Assembly (NCBI GenBank): GCA_050946935.1 | Contig: JBMNVR010000003.1 | Location: forward strand, 1 to 64,000 | Length of the DNA stretch: 64,000 bases | Direction of reading: 5' to 3' | Origin: UQRS01 sp050946935 | GTDB lineage: Bacteria; Bacillota; Clostridia; Oscillospirales; Acutalibacteraceae | Shown: piece after piece, positions 33,307 to 42,189 of the stretch | Numbering within the stretch: position 1 is the first letter of the stretch | How the letters are laid out: each line of letters opens with the position of its first letter | Made by a program: the position numbers and the translations under genes | The notes under the pieces: generated by a model | What the model was told of the DNA's origin: nothing | What the model saw: only the letters and a program-made list of their open reading frames with translations | The model's database searches: none

Positions 33307-35299
33307 TGGTGATGAAATTACTATCACTGGATATAAGGGAACTGCTAAAAATTTGATCATTGGCTCGGAATACGAGATTGATGGCAAAACTTATACAGTT
33401 ACGACAATTGATATCGAAGCGTTTTATGAGTCGTCGATCACATCGGTTGTTATTCCCGAAACCATTAAAACCGTCAAGGAAGCAGCCTTTTATGAATGCC
33501 TTTCCTTGAAAGATATTACCGTCTTATCGAAGGATACGGTAATAGAGGACGTTGCTTTTGGCTATAAGGCAAGTGGCAGAAAGGATATCCTTATAGATGG
33601 CGTAGTTATCAAAGGGTATAAAAACACTACAATTGCTTCTTATGCAAGTGAAAATGGAATAACCTTTGAAGAACTTGCAGAGGAAGGCGGAACTATATCT
33701 GTTACCGGCATATCTCTGAACAAAGAAACGCTTTCACTGAAAACAGGAGAAAGTGAAACGCTGCTTCCGATTTTTTCGCCGGAAAATGCTACGAATAAAG
33801 GTGTAACATGGAAATCGGATAATCCTTCCGTGGCAACTGTTGCTCAAAACGGTAAAGTAGAGGCTGTTTCCAAAGGTTCTGCAACGATTACCGTAAAAAC
33901 GGCTGATGGTGATTTTGAAGCATTTTGTGCCGTTGTAGTGGCCTGCTCTCATGCCCATACCACTTCCCATGCAGCAGAAGGATCTACTTGCATTAAGCAC
34001 GGTCATGATGCTTATGTTGTATGCGATGACTGTGGCGTTATTGTCAGTGGTTCTGATGCCGAATTGCCGTTAGCTGCTCACACATGGGTGAATAATGCTG
34101 ACTCGAAATTCATCGTGAGCGTTGCCACCTGTAGAGATCAAGCGGTTTATTATAAGAGTTGTTCCGTCTGTGGAGGGAAAGGTACAGAGACATTTGTATA
34201 CGGTGAAAAAGATCCGGATAACCATGTTGGAGACACTTATCTCAAAGATCAGAAAGAAGCTACTTGTTTCGAAGAAGGCTATACTGGAGACACCTATTGC
34301 AGTGGCTGTAATGAACTGATTTCCAGGGGAACAGTCATTGGGAAGAACGCACATAATCCGGCGCTTGTTTGGTCTCATGATGAAACTCACCACTGGAAAG
34401 ACTGCCAGACAGTTGGATGTGGTAATTTGATCGACAAAGCGGAACACAGTGGCGGCGAGGCTACCTGTATCTCTAAGGCCGTTTGCGAGGTCTGCGGTGT
34501 TCAGTATGGTACGACTGATCCCGATAACCACAAGAACACTGAGGTTCGCGATGCTGTAGAAGCAACTTGCTTTGAAGAAGGTTATACAGGTGATACCTAC
34601 TGCAAGGATTGTGGTAAGAAGATTGCTGACGGTAAAGAAATCCCTGCTACAGGTCTGCATACCGATGCAGATGGAAAATGGGAAACCAATAGCACACAGC
34701 ACTTCCACACCTGTGAATGCGGAGCCACCTTTGATACTGCTAACCACAGTGGTGGTAAGGCGACCTGTAAAGATCAAGCTGTGTGCTCAATCTGCGGTAC
34801 ATCTTACGGTGAAAAAGATCCGGATAACCATGTTGGAGACACTTATCTCAAAGATCAGAAAGAAGCTACTTGTTTCGAAGAAGGCTATACTGGAGACACC
34901 TATTGCAGTGGCTGTAATGAACTGATTTCCAGGGGAACAGTCATTGGGAAGAACGCACATAATCCGGCGTTTGTTTGGTCTCATGATGAAACTCACCACT
35001 GGAAAGACTGCCAGACAGTTGGATGTGGTAATTTGATCGACAAAGCGGCGCACGTGTATGACGATGACGCAGATACCGATTGCAATATCTGCGGTTATGA
35101 GCGCACAATAACGCCGCCGACCCTCGGCGATCTGGATGACGACGGGCTGATCACCGTCTCGGACGTGGTGCTCCTCCGCCAGATAATCCTGACAGGGGAA
35201 TGGAGCGACCGGGAACTGACCGCGGGCGACCTGGATATAAGCGGGAGCCTTACCGTTTCGGATGTGGTGGCGCTGCGCGCTTTAATCCTGTACCGATAA
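33281..35299 (+). CDS. Surface LRR/Big2/Cys-rich-repeat protein ending in a type I dockerin
   Basis: The 672-residue product begins inside an LRR_5 segment without a signal peptide. It continues with a Big_2 Ig-like domain (about 140-220; SVTGISLNKETLSLKTGESE), a series of CxxC-type repeats (about 225-610; units such as CFEEGYTGDTYC and CxxCG), and a C-terminal dockerin (about 613-672). Both calcium loops of the dockerin (GDLDDDGLITVSDVV, GDLDISGSLTVSDVV) are intact. Export would need an upstream signal, which the overlapping 32320-33306 frame does not supply; a frameshift near 33300 or loss of the 5' end is likely. The body is AT-rich; the last ~250 bases are GC-rich like the host. Two 244-bp direct repeats lie inside. 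Confidence 0.7.
   Translation: MKTSMLKCNGDEITITGYKGTAKNLIIGSEYEIDGKTYTVTTIDIEAFYESSITSVVIPETIKTVKEAAFYECLSLKDITVLSKDTVIEDVAFGYKASGRKDILIDGVVIKGYKNTTIASYASENGITFEELAEEGGTISVTGISLNKETLSLKTGESETLLPIFSPENATNKGVTWKSDNPSVATVAQNGKVEAVSKGSATITVKTADGDFEAFCAVVVACSHAHTTSHAAEGSTCIKHGHDAYVVCDDCGVIVSGSDAELPLAAHTWVNNADSKFIVSVATCRDQAVYYKSCSVCGGKGTETFVYGEKDPDNHVGDTYLKDQKEATCFEEGYTGDTYCSGCNELISRGTVIGKNAHNPALVWSHDETHHWKDCQTVGCGNLIDKAEHSGGEATCISKAVCEVCGVQYGTTDPDNHKNTEVRDAVEATCFEEGYTGDTYCKDCGKKIADGKEIPATGLHTDADGKWETNSTQHFHTCECGATFDTANHSGGKATCKDQAVCSICGTSYGEKDPDNHVGDTYLKDQKEATCFEEGYTGDTYCSGCNELISRGTVIGKNAHNPAFVWSHDETHHWKDCQTVGCGNLIDKAAHVYDDDADTDCNICGYERTITPPTLGDLDDDGLITVSDVVLLRQIILTGEWSDRELTAGDLDISGSLTVSDVVALRALILYR
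34199..34442 (+). repeat. 244-bp direct repeat within the dockerin gene, copy 1
   Basis: Identical to 34805-35048 except for one base (C at 34364, T at 34970); the copies are offset by 606 bases. It encodes one set of CxxC-type repeats. The near-perfect identity indicates recent duplication or conversion and can support in-frame deletion or expansion. Confidence 0.9.
34805..35048 (+). repeat. 244-bp direct repeat within the dockerin gene, copy 2
   Basis: Second copy. It ends at 35048, exactly where the base composition switches from AT-rich to GC-rich ahead of the dockerin, suggesting that the joint formed by recombination at the repeat edge. Confidence 0.9.
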
Positions 35300-35586
35300 C
35301 GCACACTTTTTGCGTGCATTCACGTCATACGCCAAGCCCGGCCAACCCGAATCCAGAACGAGGCATGATGTCTTTGACATAACACGGGACAAAAGGGCGC
35401 AGCTATCCTAAGTGGACTGCACTCCAAAACGTTAGACAAGTATGATATAATACTTGTACAAGCAAAACCAAAAACACAAACCGCCGATAAATCGGCATAG
35501 ATAACGCATAATGCAGGGAGCGAAAGTTCCCCGCATTGTGCGTTATTTCTTGCTATTGAAACTGGGATAATCAAAACAAATGACGA

Positions 35587-35622
35587 ATCCGAACCCTTCG
35601 CCAATTGGCGAAGGGTTCGGAT
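35587..35622. repeat. Perfect 36-bp palindrome
   Basis: The sequence is its own reverse complement across 36 bases (left half ATCCGAACCCTTCGCCAA). It sits before an AT-rich ATTCATT-type tract. It could be a MITE-like end or hairpin; no gene uses it obviously. Confidence 0.8.
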
Positions 35623-35765
35623 TTATACTATTCATTTTTCATTATTCACTATTCACCATTCATTCAACAGGATTTTCAATGAATATTGAATGATGAATAA
35701 TTGATTACGAGGGTACGAGTCCATCCGCGAAAACACTGTATGGATCTAAAACGTCCGACCTTTCC

Positions 35766-35804
35766 AAAAGAAAAAGGCCGCACATCGTGCGGCTTTTTCT
35801 TTTT
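35766..35804. terminator. Strong hairpin terminator
   Basis: AAAAGAAAAAGGCCGCAC-ATC-GTGCGGCTTTTTCTTTT. It is symmetric and works in either direction, but no gene ends immediately before it. Confidence 0.75.
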
Positions 35805-36182
35805 TGTGCTTTTATTTTCCGTTATTTATTTGTTTTCAGCGGTCTTTTCGAATTAAGAATGAACGATGAAGCCGCTTTGACGGATCAATCAGGAAGAATT
35901 CCTAATGAAACGGATGTGCAAAAATCAGACTACCCCGCAATTCAAAATCAAAAGATGACAGCCTTTCCGGCATTTGCGCCCAAAAAGCCAATGAGCGGCT
36001 TGCCATTGCCGGGTCACAAGCTGTGTCGTTTTGGAACGCACTGCTTGGGGGTGCGGCTGGCCGCACGCAAAAAACAACCTTGCGACAGAGACAAAAAGGC
36101 ATGTCGGCTGCCGTTTGTTCGATGCGCTTTTTCACGAAAATACCCACCGACTCATACAATATATATGGACAGGAGGGATTGT

Positions 36183-36617
36183 ATGTATCGCAATAACAGA
36201 AACAACTCTTTTCAGACACCGCAAACAGATTACGGCCCAAACCCGCTGGTTACCAATATCTCCCGCGCCACGATGCAAAATATGAATTATCGGACGGCGT
36301 TGTGGACGGGATGCCATTTGCAGCTTACATTGATGTGCATTCCGGCAGGCGGAGAAATCGGGCTGGAGGTGCATCCGGATACGGATCAGTTTATCAGGAT
36401 TGAGGATGGAAACGGAATCGTTATGATGGGGCCTTCACGGGACTGCACTGAACTGCAGCGCCCCGTATGCAGGGAATGCGCCGTTTTTGTCCCGGCCGGT
36501 ACATGGCATAATATTCTTAATACGGGTTGTAAATCGCTTAAAATTTCTACAATTTATGCACCGCCGCATCATCCGCGGGGAACGGTTCAGGCAACAAAGG
36601 CCGAGGCGGACAGATAA
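36183..36617 (+). CDS. Cupin-domain protein (mannose-6-phosphate isomerase-like)
   Basis: The 144-residue protein has an Asn-rich N-terminus and a single cupin fold (about 50-130). The first motif is around GGEIGLEVHPDTDQFIRIEDG and the second around VPAGTWHNILNTG. Metal-ligand positions His/Asp/Glu and the second-motif His are present. Small cupins of this type are common in Clostridia and usually annotated only by fold. AGGAGGG precedes the ATG. Confidence 0.88.
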   Translation: MYRNNRNNSFQTPQTDYGPNPLVTNISRATMQNMNYRTALWTGCHLQLTLMCIPAGGEIGLEVHPDTDQFIRIEDGNGIVMMGPSRDCTELQRPVCRECAVFVPAGTWHNILNTGCKSLKISTIYAPPHHPRGTVQATKAEADR

Positions 36618-36746
36618 GAACGGTAAGCCAGCTTTTCGCAGATTTCATGCTTTCTGCCGTGGACAAAGAAAGATATCTGTTCCAACAGAATAAGGCCGAT
36701 CGTGCCTCTGTTTTGCAGTGAACGACGAGCACTGTTTGCGACGACA

Positions 36747-36778
36747 AAAACCGGGAGAGCATGCAGCCTCCCGGTTTT
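36747..36778. terminator. Bidirectional terminator between the cupin gene and spoIVA
   Basis: AAAACCGGGAG...CTCCCGGTTTT between convergent genes. The 130 bases around it contain no gene. Confidence 0.8.
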
Positions 36779-36848
36779 CTTGCTGTTTTGCAGAATGGTG
36801 TCGCCCGGAGCGCAGGCCCGCGGCAGAGTGTTTTGCTCCGACAGTTGG

Positions 36849-38327
36849 CTACAGGATAATACAGATCAGACCGCTGCACCCCTCATTGATTACCCGCTCG
36901 ATGGTTTCCTGCAGGCGCATGCGGGCGTCGTTCGGCATACGGGAGAGCTTGGTATGCAGCCCCTCGTTGACCAGCTCGTGCAGAGATTTTCCGAAAATAT
37001 TGGAATCCCAGATTTTAACCGGATCCTCCTCAAATTCTTTGAGAAGGTAGAGTACCAGATCTTCACTTTGCTTTTCGCTGCCCACGATGGGGGAGACCTC
37101 GGTCGTGATGTCGGCCCGCAGCATATGAATCGAGGGAGCGCTGGCCCGCAGCCGCACGCCGTACCGGCCGCCCTGCTTCATGATCTCCGGTTCGTTGAGA
37201 CTGAGCTCGGTGATTTCAGGCATGACGATGCCATAGCCGGTGGCCTCCACCTCGTCGAGGGCGTTTTTCACCCGCATATATTTTTTCTTGATGTCGGCCA
37301 GCTCGGCCATGACCTCCATCAGTTCCTCATCCCCGCCGATGGTAAGGCCGGTGCTCTGAGACAGAATATTATAAAACAGCTTGCGTTCGACATTGACACC
37401 GATCTTAACGCTTCCGCGGCCGAGATCAATTTTTTCTGCCGATGCGTATTCGGTGAAGCGGCAGTCTCCAAGAGCTGACACAACCGAAGCCACATCCCGG
37501 ATGTGCCGGATATTTCCGGCCGATTGCCGGAGGGTGTCGTACAGTTCGCAGCGCACCTCGTTGTCGGGGGACAGGCTGGTGATCCAGCGAGGGAGGCCGA
37601 CTTCGATCTCCCGGATCGGGAACTCAAAGAGAATCTTTGCGATGATGCCGCGAATGTTGTCCTCGTTCAGCTCCATACAGTTGACCGGTTCGACCGGGAC
37701 GCCGTACTTTTCGGTCAGCCGGTGGCTCAGCTCGGTCGCATGGGAGGATTCGGGATACATGCAGTTGAGCAGGACGATGAAGGGCTTGTCGATGCCCTTC
37801 AGCTCTTCGATGACCCGCTCCTCGGCCTCCTCATATTCCTCGCGCGGGATGTCGCTGATGCTGCCGTCGGTCGTTACGACCAGCCCAATGGTCGAGTGTT
37901 CGGTGATGACCTTGCGGGTGCCGATTTCGGCCGCCATGTTGAAAGGAACCGGCTCGTCGAACCAGGGGGTCATGACCATCCGCGGGGTGTCCCCTTCGAT
38001 ATAGCCGAGAGAGCTGGGTACGATGTAGCCCACACAGTCGATCATCCGCACCCGGAAGGAGGCGTTGCCCGGCAGATTGATCTCCACCGCATTTTCCGGG
38101 ATGAACTTCGGCTCGGTGGTCATGATCGTCCGGCCGGAGGAGGACTGAGGCAGCTCGTCGATGGCGCGGCCCCGCATGTAGTCCCCGTCGATGTTGGGCA
38201 GAACCAACGTATCCATGAACCGCTTGATAAAGGTGGATTTTCCGGTGCGGACGGGGCCCACCACCCCGATATAAATATCGCCGCCAGTCCGCTCGGCGAT
38301 GTCTTTGTAGATGTTTCCGGCTTCCAT
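36849..38327 (-). CDS. spoIVA: Stage IV sporulation protein A
   Basis: The 492-residue ATPase equals Bacillus SpoIVA in length. It has the Walker A GVVGPVRTGKSTFIKR, IDCVGYIVPSSLGY, the TEHSTIGLVVTTDGSISDI region, LLNCMYPESS and the C-terminal CSGLICIIL used for coat anchoring. It polymerises on the forespore surface as the coat basement layer. ATG 38327 follows AGAAGGGG; a longer start is not supported. It lies 17 bases after sipL, whose product binds it, so the two form one operon. Confidence 0.98.
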   Translation of the reverse strand: MEAGNIYKDIAERTGGDIYIGVVGPVRTGKSTFIKRFMDTLVLPNIDGDYMRGRAIDELPQSSSGRTIMTTEPKFIPENAVEINLPGNASFRVRMIDCVGYIVPSSLGYIEGDTPRMVMTPWFDEPVPFNMAAEIGTRKVITEHSTIGLVVTTDGSISDIPREEYEEAEERVIEELKGIDKPFIVLLNCMYPESSHATELSHRLTEKYGVPVEPVNCMELNEDNIRGIIAKILFEFPIREIEVGLPRWITSLSPDNEVRCELYDTLRQSAGNIRHIRDVASVVSALGDCRFTEYASAEKIDLGRGSVKIGVNVERKLFYNILSQSTGLTIGGDEELMEVMAELADIKKKYMRVKNALDEVEATGYGIVMPEITELSLNEPEIMKQGGRYGVRLRASAPSIHMLRADITTEVSPIVGSEKQSEDLVLYLLKEFEEDPVKIWDSNIFGKSLHELVNEGLHTKLSRMPNDARMRLQETIERVINEGCSGLICIIL

Positions 38328-38344
38328 AGTTTTCTTCCCCCTTC

Positions 38345-39883
38345 TCACACGCGCGGAATGAGCAGCATTCTGCCGTTATCCAGCTTTTCGGCCTCCAGTT
38401 CGTTGACCGAGGCGATCTCGGTCGGGGAGGTGTTGTATCGTTTGGCGATGTCCCACAGCTTTTCTCCCTGGTCGGCGAAATAGATGACCAGGGCCGACTC
38501 GCCCCGGCTTTTCGGATTGTCCTCATCCAGGCTGAAATCCGACAGGACGGAGACGGTTACCGTTTCGGTTACGGCGGCCGTGATTTTCAGCTCTGCCCGG
38601 ATTTCTACCCGGCCGGTTCCGCCAAGCTCATAGTCCAGCCCGCTGATCTGCACCTGCGGTATGCAGCGCAGGTTTTCGGGCGTTTTGTTCAGCCGCAGCC
38701 GATATTCGAAGGGAGCGGGCCGCTCATAAAACACCGCGCCGCTCTGCGCGTCTTGGCCCAGGATGCAGACTGTGATCTCGCCCGCGATGATGATCGTATC
38801 CCCTTCGGCTCGCACCGTTTCGCCCCCCGCGTCGCACCAGACGTCGGTCAGACCGCTGAAGGTGCCGTCGGGGAACTCGATGGTCTTTTTGCAGAGAAAG
38901 GTCTCGTCGGCGCCCTGCACAAAGCGCTCGAGCGCGATATCGCTTCGGCTGATGTTCTCTCTGAAACGGGTCGAAAAGGCATCGTATATGAGCGCCACGT
39001 CCCGTTCGCAGAAGGCTTCGATGCAAAGGCCCACCCGCGCGTCGGCCACAAAGGTTCTCGCTTCGCCGCTCATGCCGGTTTTGGTCCGCAGGTCGAAAGC
39101 GCAAATCTCCGCCCGCGCGGTGGCGGCGCAGTCCTCGTCTATGCCGAATACGTCGATGATCTGGTTAAACGGAATCTCGTTTTTAAAGCATTCACAGCCC
39201 GACTCGGCCCGGTATAGGGCGTCGATGCAGAGCCTCCCTTTGACGACCGCTTTGTTGCTGATGATTTTGCACTCGGTCACAATTGCGGTGGCCGATGACC
39301 GAATGACGCTGAGGGCGGTCGGCTTGCCCTGCGGGATTTCCATCTCCTCCTCGAGGGAAAACTGCTTCTCGGTGACCGAGACGGGGACGGTCGCTTTAGT
39401 CTCGCCCTTTTGCGTTTGCACACAGTCGTCGTCGATGTCGGCGATGATCTCGACCGTTTTGCGGCAGACGACCTTCGGTTTCATCACGACCGAGCCGCGG
39501 ACGCTGATTCGCCGGGGAGTCACCGCCCGGCAGGTCGCATAATCGAGCAGCACGCCGCAAAAGACGAAGAGGCCGTCCGACGGCTCCGCCTGGGCACAGG
39601 CGGAATCCACCGTTTTGCTGAAGGGCACCTGGTAGTCGAAGCCGGAAATCTCCCCCTCGGCAGAGGCGTAGATCAGCGTGATCGCCGCCGTCCCGTCGAT
39701 GACCAGCGTGCCGCCGTTCAGCGCCTTGGAGGAAAGTCGCGGCACCACCCTGCATTTGAGGATGCGCTCCACCTCCGGGTAATAGTCGGGGAGGGTGAAT
39801 TCCGTGTCGATCGACTGCTCGAGCGACTGTTCAAAGATTGTCCGATTCGTGGCAAGCCCCTGTTCTAAAATATTTAATTCCAT
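38345..39883 (-). CDS. sipL: SPOCS/DUF3794-LysM protein SipL (SpoIVA partner)
   Basis: The 512-residue protein consists of three DUF3794 (SPOCS) segments (about 25-160, 170-310, 320-440). A C-terminal LysM domain follows (about 460-510; VIYFADQGEKLWDIAKRYNT ... LLIPRV). This is the architecture of C. difficile SipL, the functional counterpart of SpoVID, whose LysM domain binds SpoIVA to localise the coat. Adjacency to spoIVA supports this strongly. AGGAGAG precedes the ATG. A sigma-E-like promoter is at 39914-39945. Confidence 0.93.
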   Translation of the reverse strand: MELNILEQGLATNRTIFEQSLEQSIDTEFTLPDYYPEVERILKCRVVPRLSSKALNGGTLVIDGTAAITLIYASAEGEISGFDYQVPFSKTVDSACAQAEPSDGLFVFCGVLLDYATCRAVTPRRISVRGSVVMKPKVVCRKTVEIIADIDDDCVQTQKGETKATVPVSVTEKQFSLEEEMEIPQGKPTALSVIRSSATAIVTECKIISNKAVVKGRLCIDALYRAESGCECFKNEIPFNQIIDVFGIDEDCAATARAEICAFDLRTKTGMSGEARTFVADARVGLCIEAFCERDVALIYDAFSTRFRENISRSDIALERFVQGADETFLCKKTIEFPDGTFSGLTDVWCDAGGETVRAEGDTIIIAGEITVCILGQDAQSGAVFYERPAPFEYRLRLNKTPENLRCIPQVQISGLDYELGGTGRVEIRAELKITAAVTETVTVSVLSDFSLDEDNPKSRGESALVIYFADQGEKLWDIAKRYNTSPTEIASVNELEAEKLDNGRMLLIPRV

Positions 39884-39913
39884 TCTGCTTCTCTCCTCGG
39901 TTTATTTCTAATG

Positions 39914-39945
39914 CATACTATGAAGGCTTTGGACAAAATATACTA
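39914..39945 (-). promoter_or_regulatory. Candidate sigma-E-type promoter of sipL-spoIVA
   Basis: On the minus strand AGTATATTTTGTCC is followed by CATAGTATG 8 bases later; TATATT to CATAGTAT spacing is 14, within the sigma-E range. The same paired blocks lie upstream of cotJA (27078-27110). Confidence 0.65.
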
Positions 39946-39947
39946 AA

Positions 39948-40000
39948 AAATATTCGCCAAATCGAAGAATGATGAGATGTGCATTGGGCGGCGAATATTT
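39948..40000. repeat. 11-bp perfect inverted repeat
   Basis: AAATATTCGCC (39948-39958) and GGCGAATATTT (39990-40000) flank 31 bases just upstream of the sipL promoter. It may be a terminator for spoIIID transcripts or a regulatory site. A second stem, CCCTGTGCG...CGCACAGGG, lies at about 40126-40157. No gene lies in 39946-40178. Confidence 0.5.
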
Positions 40001-40178
40001 TTGTGGCCATAAATTTCGGTTGCCGCGATTGATGCGCGGCGAGAAATTTGGCATAGAAATCGTATTTTTATTGCGGAGCAATAAAAGATATTTGATCTTT
40101 CCCGCCGGCGGGCGTTCGGCGGCATCCCTGTGCGACGGCGGTTGCTGCCGCACAGGGCTTTTTGGTTGCCGCAAAACC

Positions 40179-40427
40179 TCAGATTCCTTTATATTTTTTT
40201 CTGGTTGCCAGTCCGCCGCGGATATGCCGCTCTTTTTTGTTGGTTTCCAAAACCTCCCGCACTTCCCTGTACAGTTGCGGATTGCAGAGTTTCAGCCGTT
40301 CTGCGACGTCCTTGTGTACGGTTGATTTGCTGATATGAAACTGCTTTGCTGCGGCCCGCACGGTCGCTCTATGTTCCTTGATATACTCGCCCAGCTCGCA
40401 GGCTCGTTCGTTGGTCGCCCCTTTCAC
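40179..40427 (-). CDS. spoIIID: Sporulation transcription factor SpoIIID
   Basis: The 82-residue DNA-binding protein matches SpoIIID: an N-terminal helix (ERACELGEYIKEHRATVRAA), the HTH core KQFHISKSTVHKDVAERL, and the C-terminal basic region HIRGGLATRKKYK. SpoIIID activates and represses mother-cell genes after sigma-E and in some species also controls the recombinase or sigK. The GTG start (VKGATNE) has GGGAGGG 6 bases upstream; the longer open frame is non-coding. Confidence 0.96.
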   Translation of the reverse strand: MKGATNERACELGEYIKEHRATVRAAAKQFHISKSTVHKDVAERLKLCNPQLYREVREVLETNKKERHIRGGLATRKKYKGI

Positions 40428-40460
40428 CCGTATCCCTCCCAGTTTGTTTGGTAACGGTAA

Positions 40461-40490
40461 ACTATATGCGAAAGATGAAAAAAGTATAAC
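40461..40490 (-). promoter_or_regulatory. Candidate sigma-E-type promoter of spoIIID
   Basis: The minus strand has GTTATACTT and, about 13 bases further, CATATAGT, about 35 bases before the start codon. Weaker than the cotJA/sipL pair. Confidence 0.4.
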
Positions 40491-40595
40491 CCATGGTTTG
40501 AAAGCGGGAAGAGGCGGGGTGATCCGCGGCCTCGGTGGTCGTATGGAGCGGTGGGAGAGAGGCAGGGCAGGGGAGAAAAGATTGCTTTTATCCAA

Positions 40596-40642
40596 ATAAA
40601 AAAGCACAGCCGACCGATTAAACCGATAGGCTGTGCTTTTTT
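40596..40642. terminator. Terminator of the PurF-like gene
   Basis: AAAAAAGCACAGCC and GGCTGTGCTTTTTT; symmetric, 50 bases beyond the purF-like stop on the minus strand. Confidence 0.85.
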
Positions 40643-40691
40643 GAAAATATGGCCGCGCCCTTCCCGGAGAAGGGATATTCTATACTGCGGG

Positions 40692-42098
40692 TTATTCTTT
40701 ACCGCTCCAGCAGTAGGTGCAGACCCTGTCCGGATCAATGCCGATCGAACGGATCAGATCGTCCAGCCGGTGGAACCGCAAAGAGGTGAAGTCGAGTTGC
40801 TTGCAGATTTCCTGCACCATTTCTTTATACTTGACGCTGTCCGGATCGGCATATTCGGCCAGAACCTCGGGCGAGACGTTTTCCCCCTCCCGCTGCGCGA
40901 TGATACGGCGGGTGATCAGGTCCATCTCGGAATTGGATCGGGAGAAGTTCAGGTATTTGCAGCCGTACAAAAGCGGCGGGCAGGCAGGACGGATGTGCAC
41001 CTCTTTGGCGCCGCTCTGATAAAGAAACTCAGTTGTTTCCCGTAACTGGGTGCCCCGCACGATCGAGTCGTCGATCAGCAGAAGCTTTTTGTCCCGGATC
41101 AAAGCGTCGACTGGGATCAGCTTCATATGGGCGACCAGGTTGCGCTGGCTCTGGGTCGTCGGGATGAAGGAACGCGACCAGGTCGGCGTGTACTTGATAA
41201 ACGGCCGGGAGAACGGATAGCCCGACTGATTGGCGTAGCCGATGGCGTGTGCAATACCCGAGTCGGGCACCCCGGCGACCAGATCGGGCGCCGCATTGTC
41301 CCGCTCGGCCAGCATCCGGCCGCACTGATATCGCATCTCCTCCACATTGACCCCTTCATAGGTTGAGGTCGGGTAGCCGTAGTAGACCCAGAGAAAGGCA
41401 CAGATCTTCATTTTCTCCCGCGGGGGAGAGAGGGTTTCAACCCCATCGGCCGTGAAGAAGACAATTTCTCCCGGTCCCAGTTCGCGGTAATCGTTGTAGC
41501 CGAGGTTGAAATAAGCGAAACTTTCAAAGGAGGCGCAGTACGCCCCCGCCTTGCGGCCGAGGACAAGCGGCGTTCGGCCCATTCGGTCCCGGGCGGCGTA
41601 GATGCCGTCGGCCGTCATGATAAGCAGGGTCATGGAGCCGTTAATCATCTCCTGAGCGTACTGGATTCCCTCTACAATACTGGATTTTTGTACAATCAGG
41701 GCGGCTACCAGCTCGGTGGGATTGATGAATCCGCCGCTCATCTCCAGAAAATGCATCCGGTTTTCGCCGAAAGCGGTTTGGATAATCTCCTCCATATTAT
41801 TGATGCGGCCGACCGTCGTGATGGCAAAGCTGCCGAGCGCCGACTGCACCAGCAGGGGCTGCGGCTCGGTATCCGAAATACAGCCGATGCCCATTTTGCC
41901 GCACAGTTCCTCTACATCCCGCTCGAACTTGGTCCGAAAGGGGGAGTTTTCAATGTTGTGTATGGCGCGGTTGAAGCCGCTCTCTCCATACACGGCCATG
42001 CCGCCCCGCTTGGTTCCCAGGTGGGAATGATAATCGGTGCCGAAAAACAGATCAAGCACGCAGTCCTCTTTGGACGCGACGCCAAAAATTCCACCCAT
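40692..42098 (-). CDS. Amidophosphoribosyltransferase-like protein lacking the nucleophilic Cys
   Basis: The 468-residue protein aligns by landmarks with PurF. A class II glutaminase domain begins MGGIFGVASKEDCVLD and contains YHSHLGTKRGGMAVY; the phosphoribosyltransferase domain carries the PRPP loop LLLIDDSIVRGTQLRETTEF and GVPDSGIAHAIGYANQSG. PurF proteins start M-C-G-I, Cys being the catalytic nucleophile exposed after Met removal. Here codon 2 is GGT (Gly), read directly. Glutamine hydrolysis should therefore fail, leaving an ammonia-dependent or repurposed enzyme. No other purine genes are adjacent. The C-terminal Cys pair (CTYCWSG) resembles Fe-S ligands of Bacillus-type PurF. Confidence 0.88.
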   Translation of the reverse strand: MGGIFGVASKEDCVLDLFFGTDYHSHLGTKRGGMAVYGESGFNRAIHNIENSPFRTKFERDVEELCGKMGIGCISDTEPQPLLVQSALGSFAITTVGRINNMEEIIQTAFGENRMHFLEMSGGFINPTELVAALIVQKSSIVEGIQYAQEMINGSMTLLIMTADGIYAARDRMGRTPLVLGRKAGAYCASFESFAYFNLGYNDYRELGPGEIVFFTADGVETLSPPREKMKICAFLWVYYGYPTSTYEGVNVEEMRYQCGRMLAERDNAAPDLVAGVPDSGIAHAIGYANQSGYPFSRPFIKYTPTWSRSFIPTTQSQRNLVAHMKLIPVDALIRDKKLLLIDDSIVRGTQLRETTEFLYQSGAKEVHIRPACPPLLYGCKYLNFSRSNSEMDLITRRIIAQREGENVSPEVLAEYADPDSVKYKEMVQEICKQLDFTSLRFHRLDDLIRSIGIDPDRVCTYCWSGKE

Positions 42099-42189
42099 TT
42101 GCTCCAGTCCTTTACTTTCAAATTTTCAAAATACAAAAACATTATATAGGAAAACACATGAAAAAGAAATACAAAAATCAAAAAATCTC

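Larger units (their letters stand above)
35300..36182. other. Gene-free region with insertion scars and hairpins
   Basis: About 880 bases without a convincing gene. From 35412 the sequence TGGACTGCACTCCAAAACG resembles the terminal repeat of IS150-group IS3 elements; no transposase follows. A stem at 35501-35546 (ATAACGCA...TGCGTTAT) and a 36-bp palindrome at 35587-35622 follow. Then comes an AT-rich tract of ATTCATT/ATTCACT repeats (35625-35700) and the hairpin at 35766-35804. The rest is unassigned. Confidence 0.45.

Noticed and set aside
35787..36182. Upstream extension of the cupin gene
   Set aside because: Ribosome binding site AGGAGGG and cupin-family start support ATG 36183; the extension has no family resemblance.
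38753..39542. Long plus-strand open frames opposite sipL
   Set aside because: They are antisense to a gene with clear DUF3794-LysM architecture and show no recognisable motifs.
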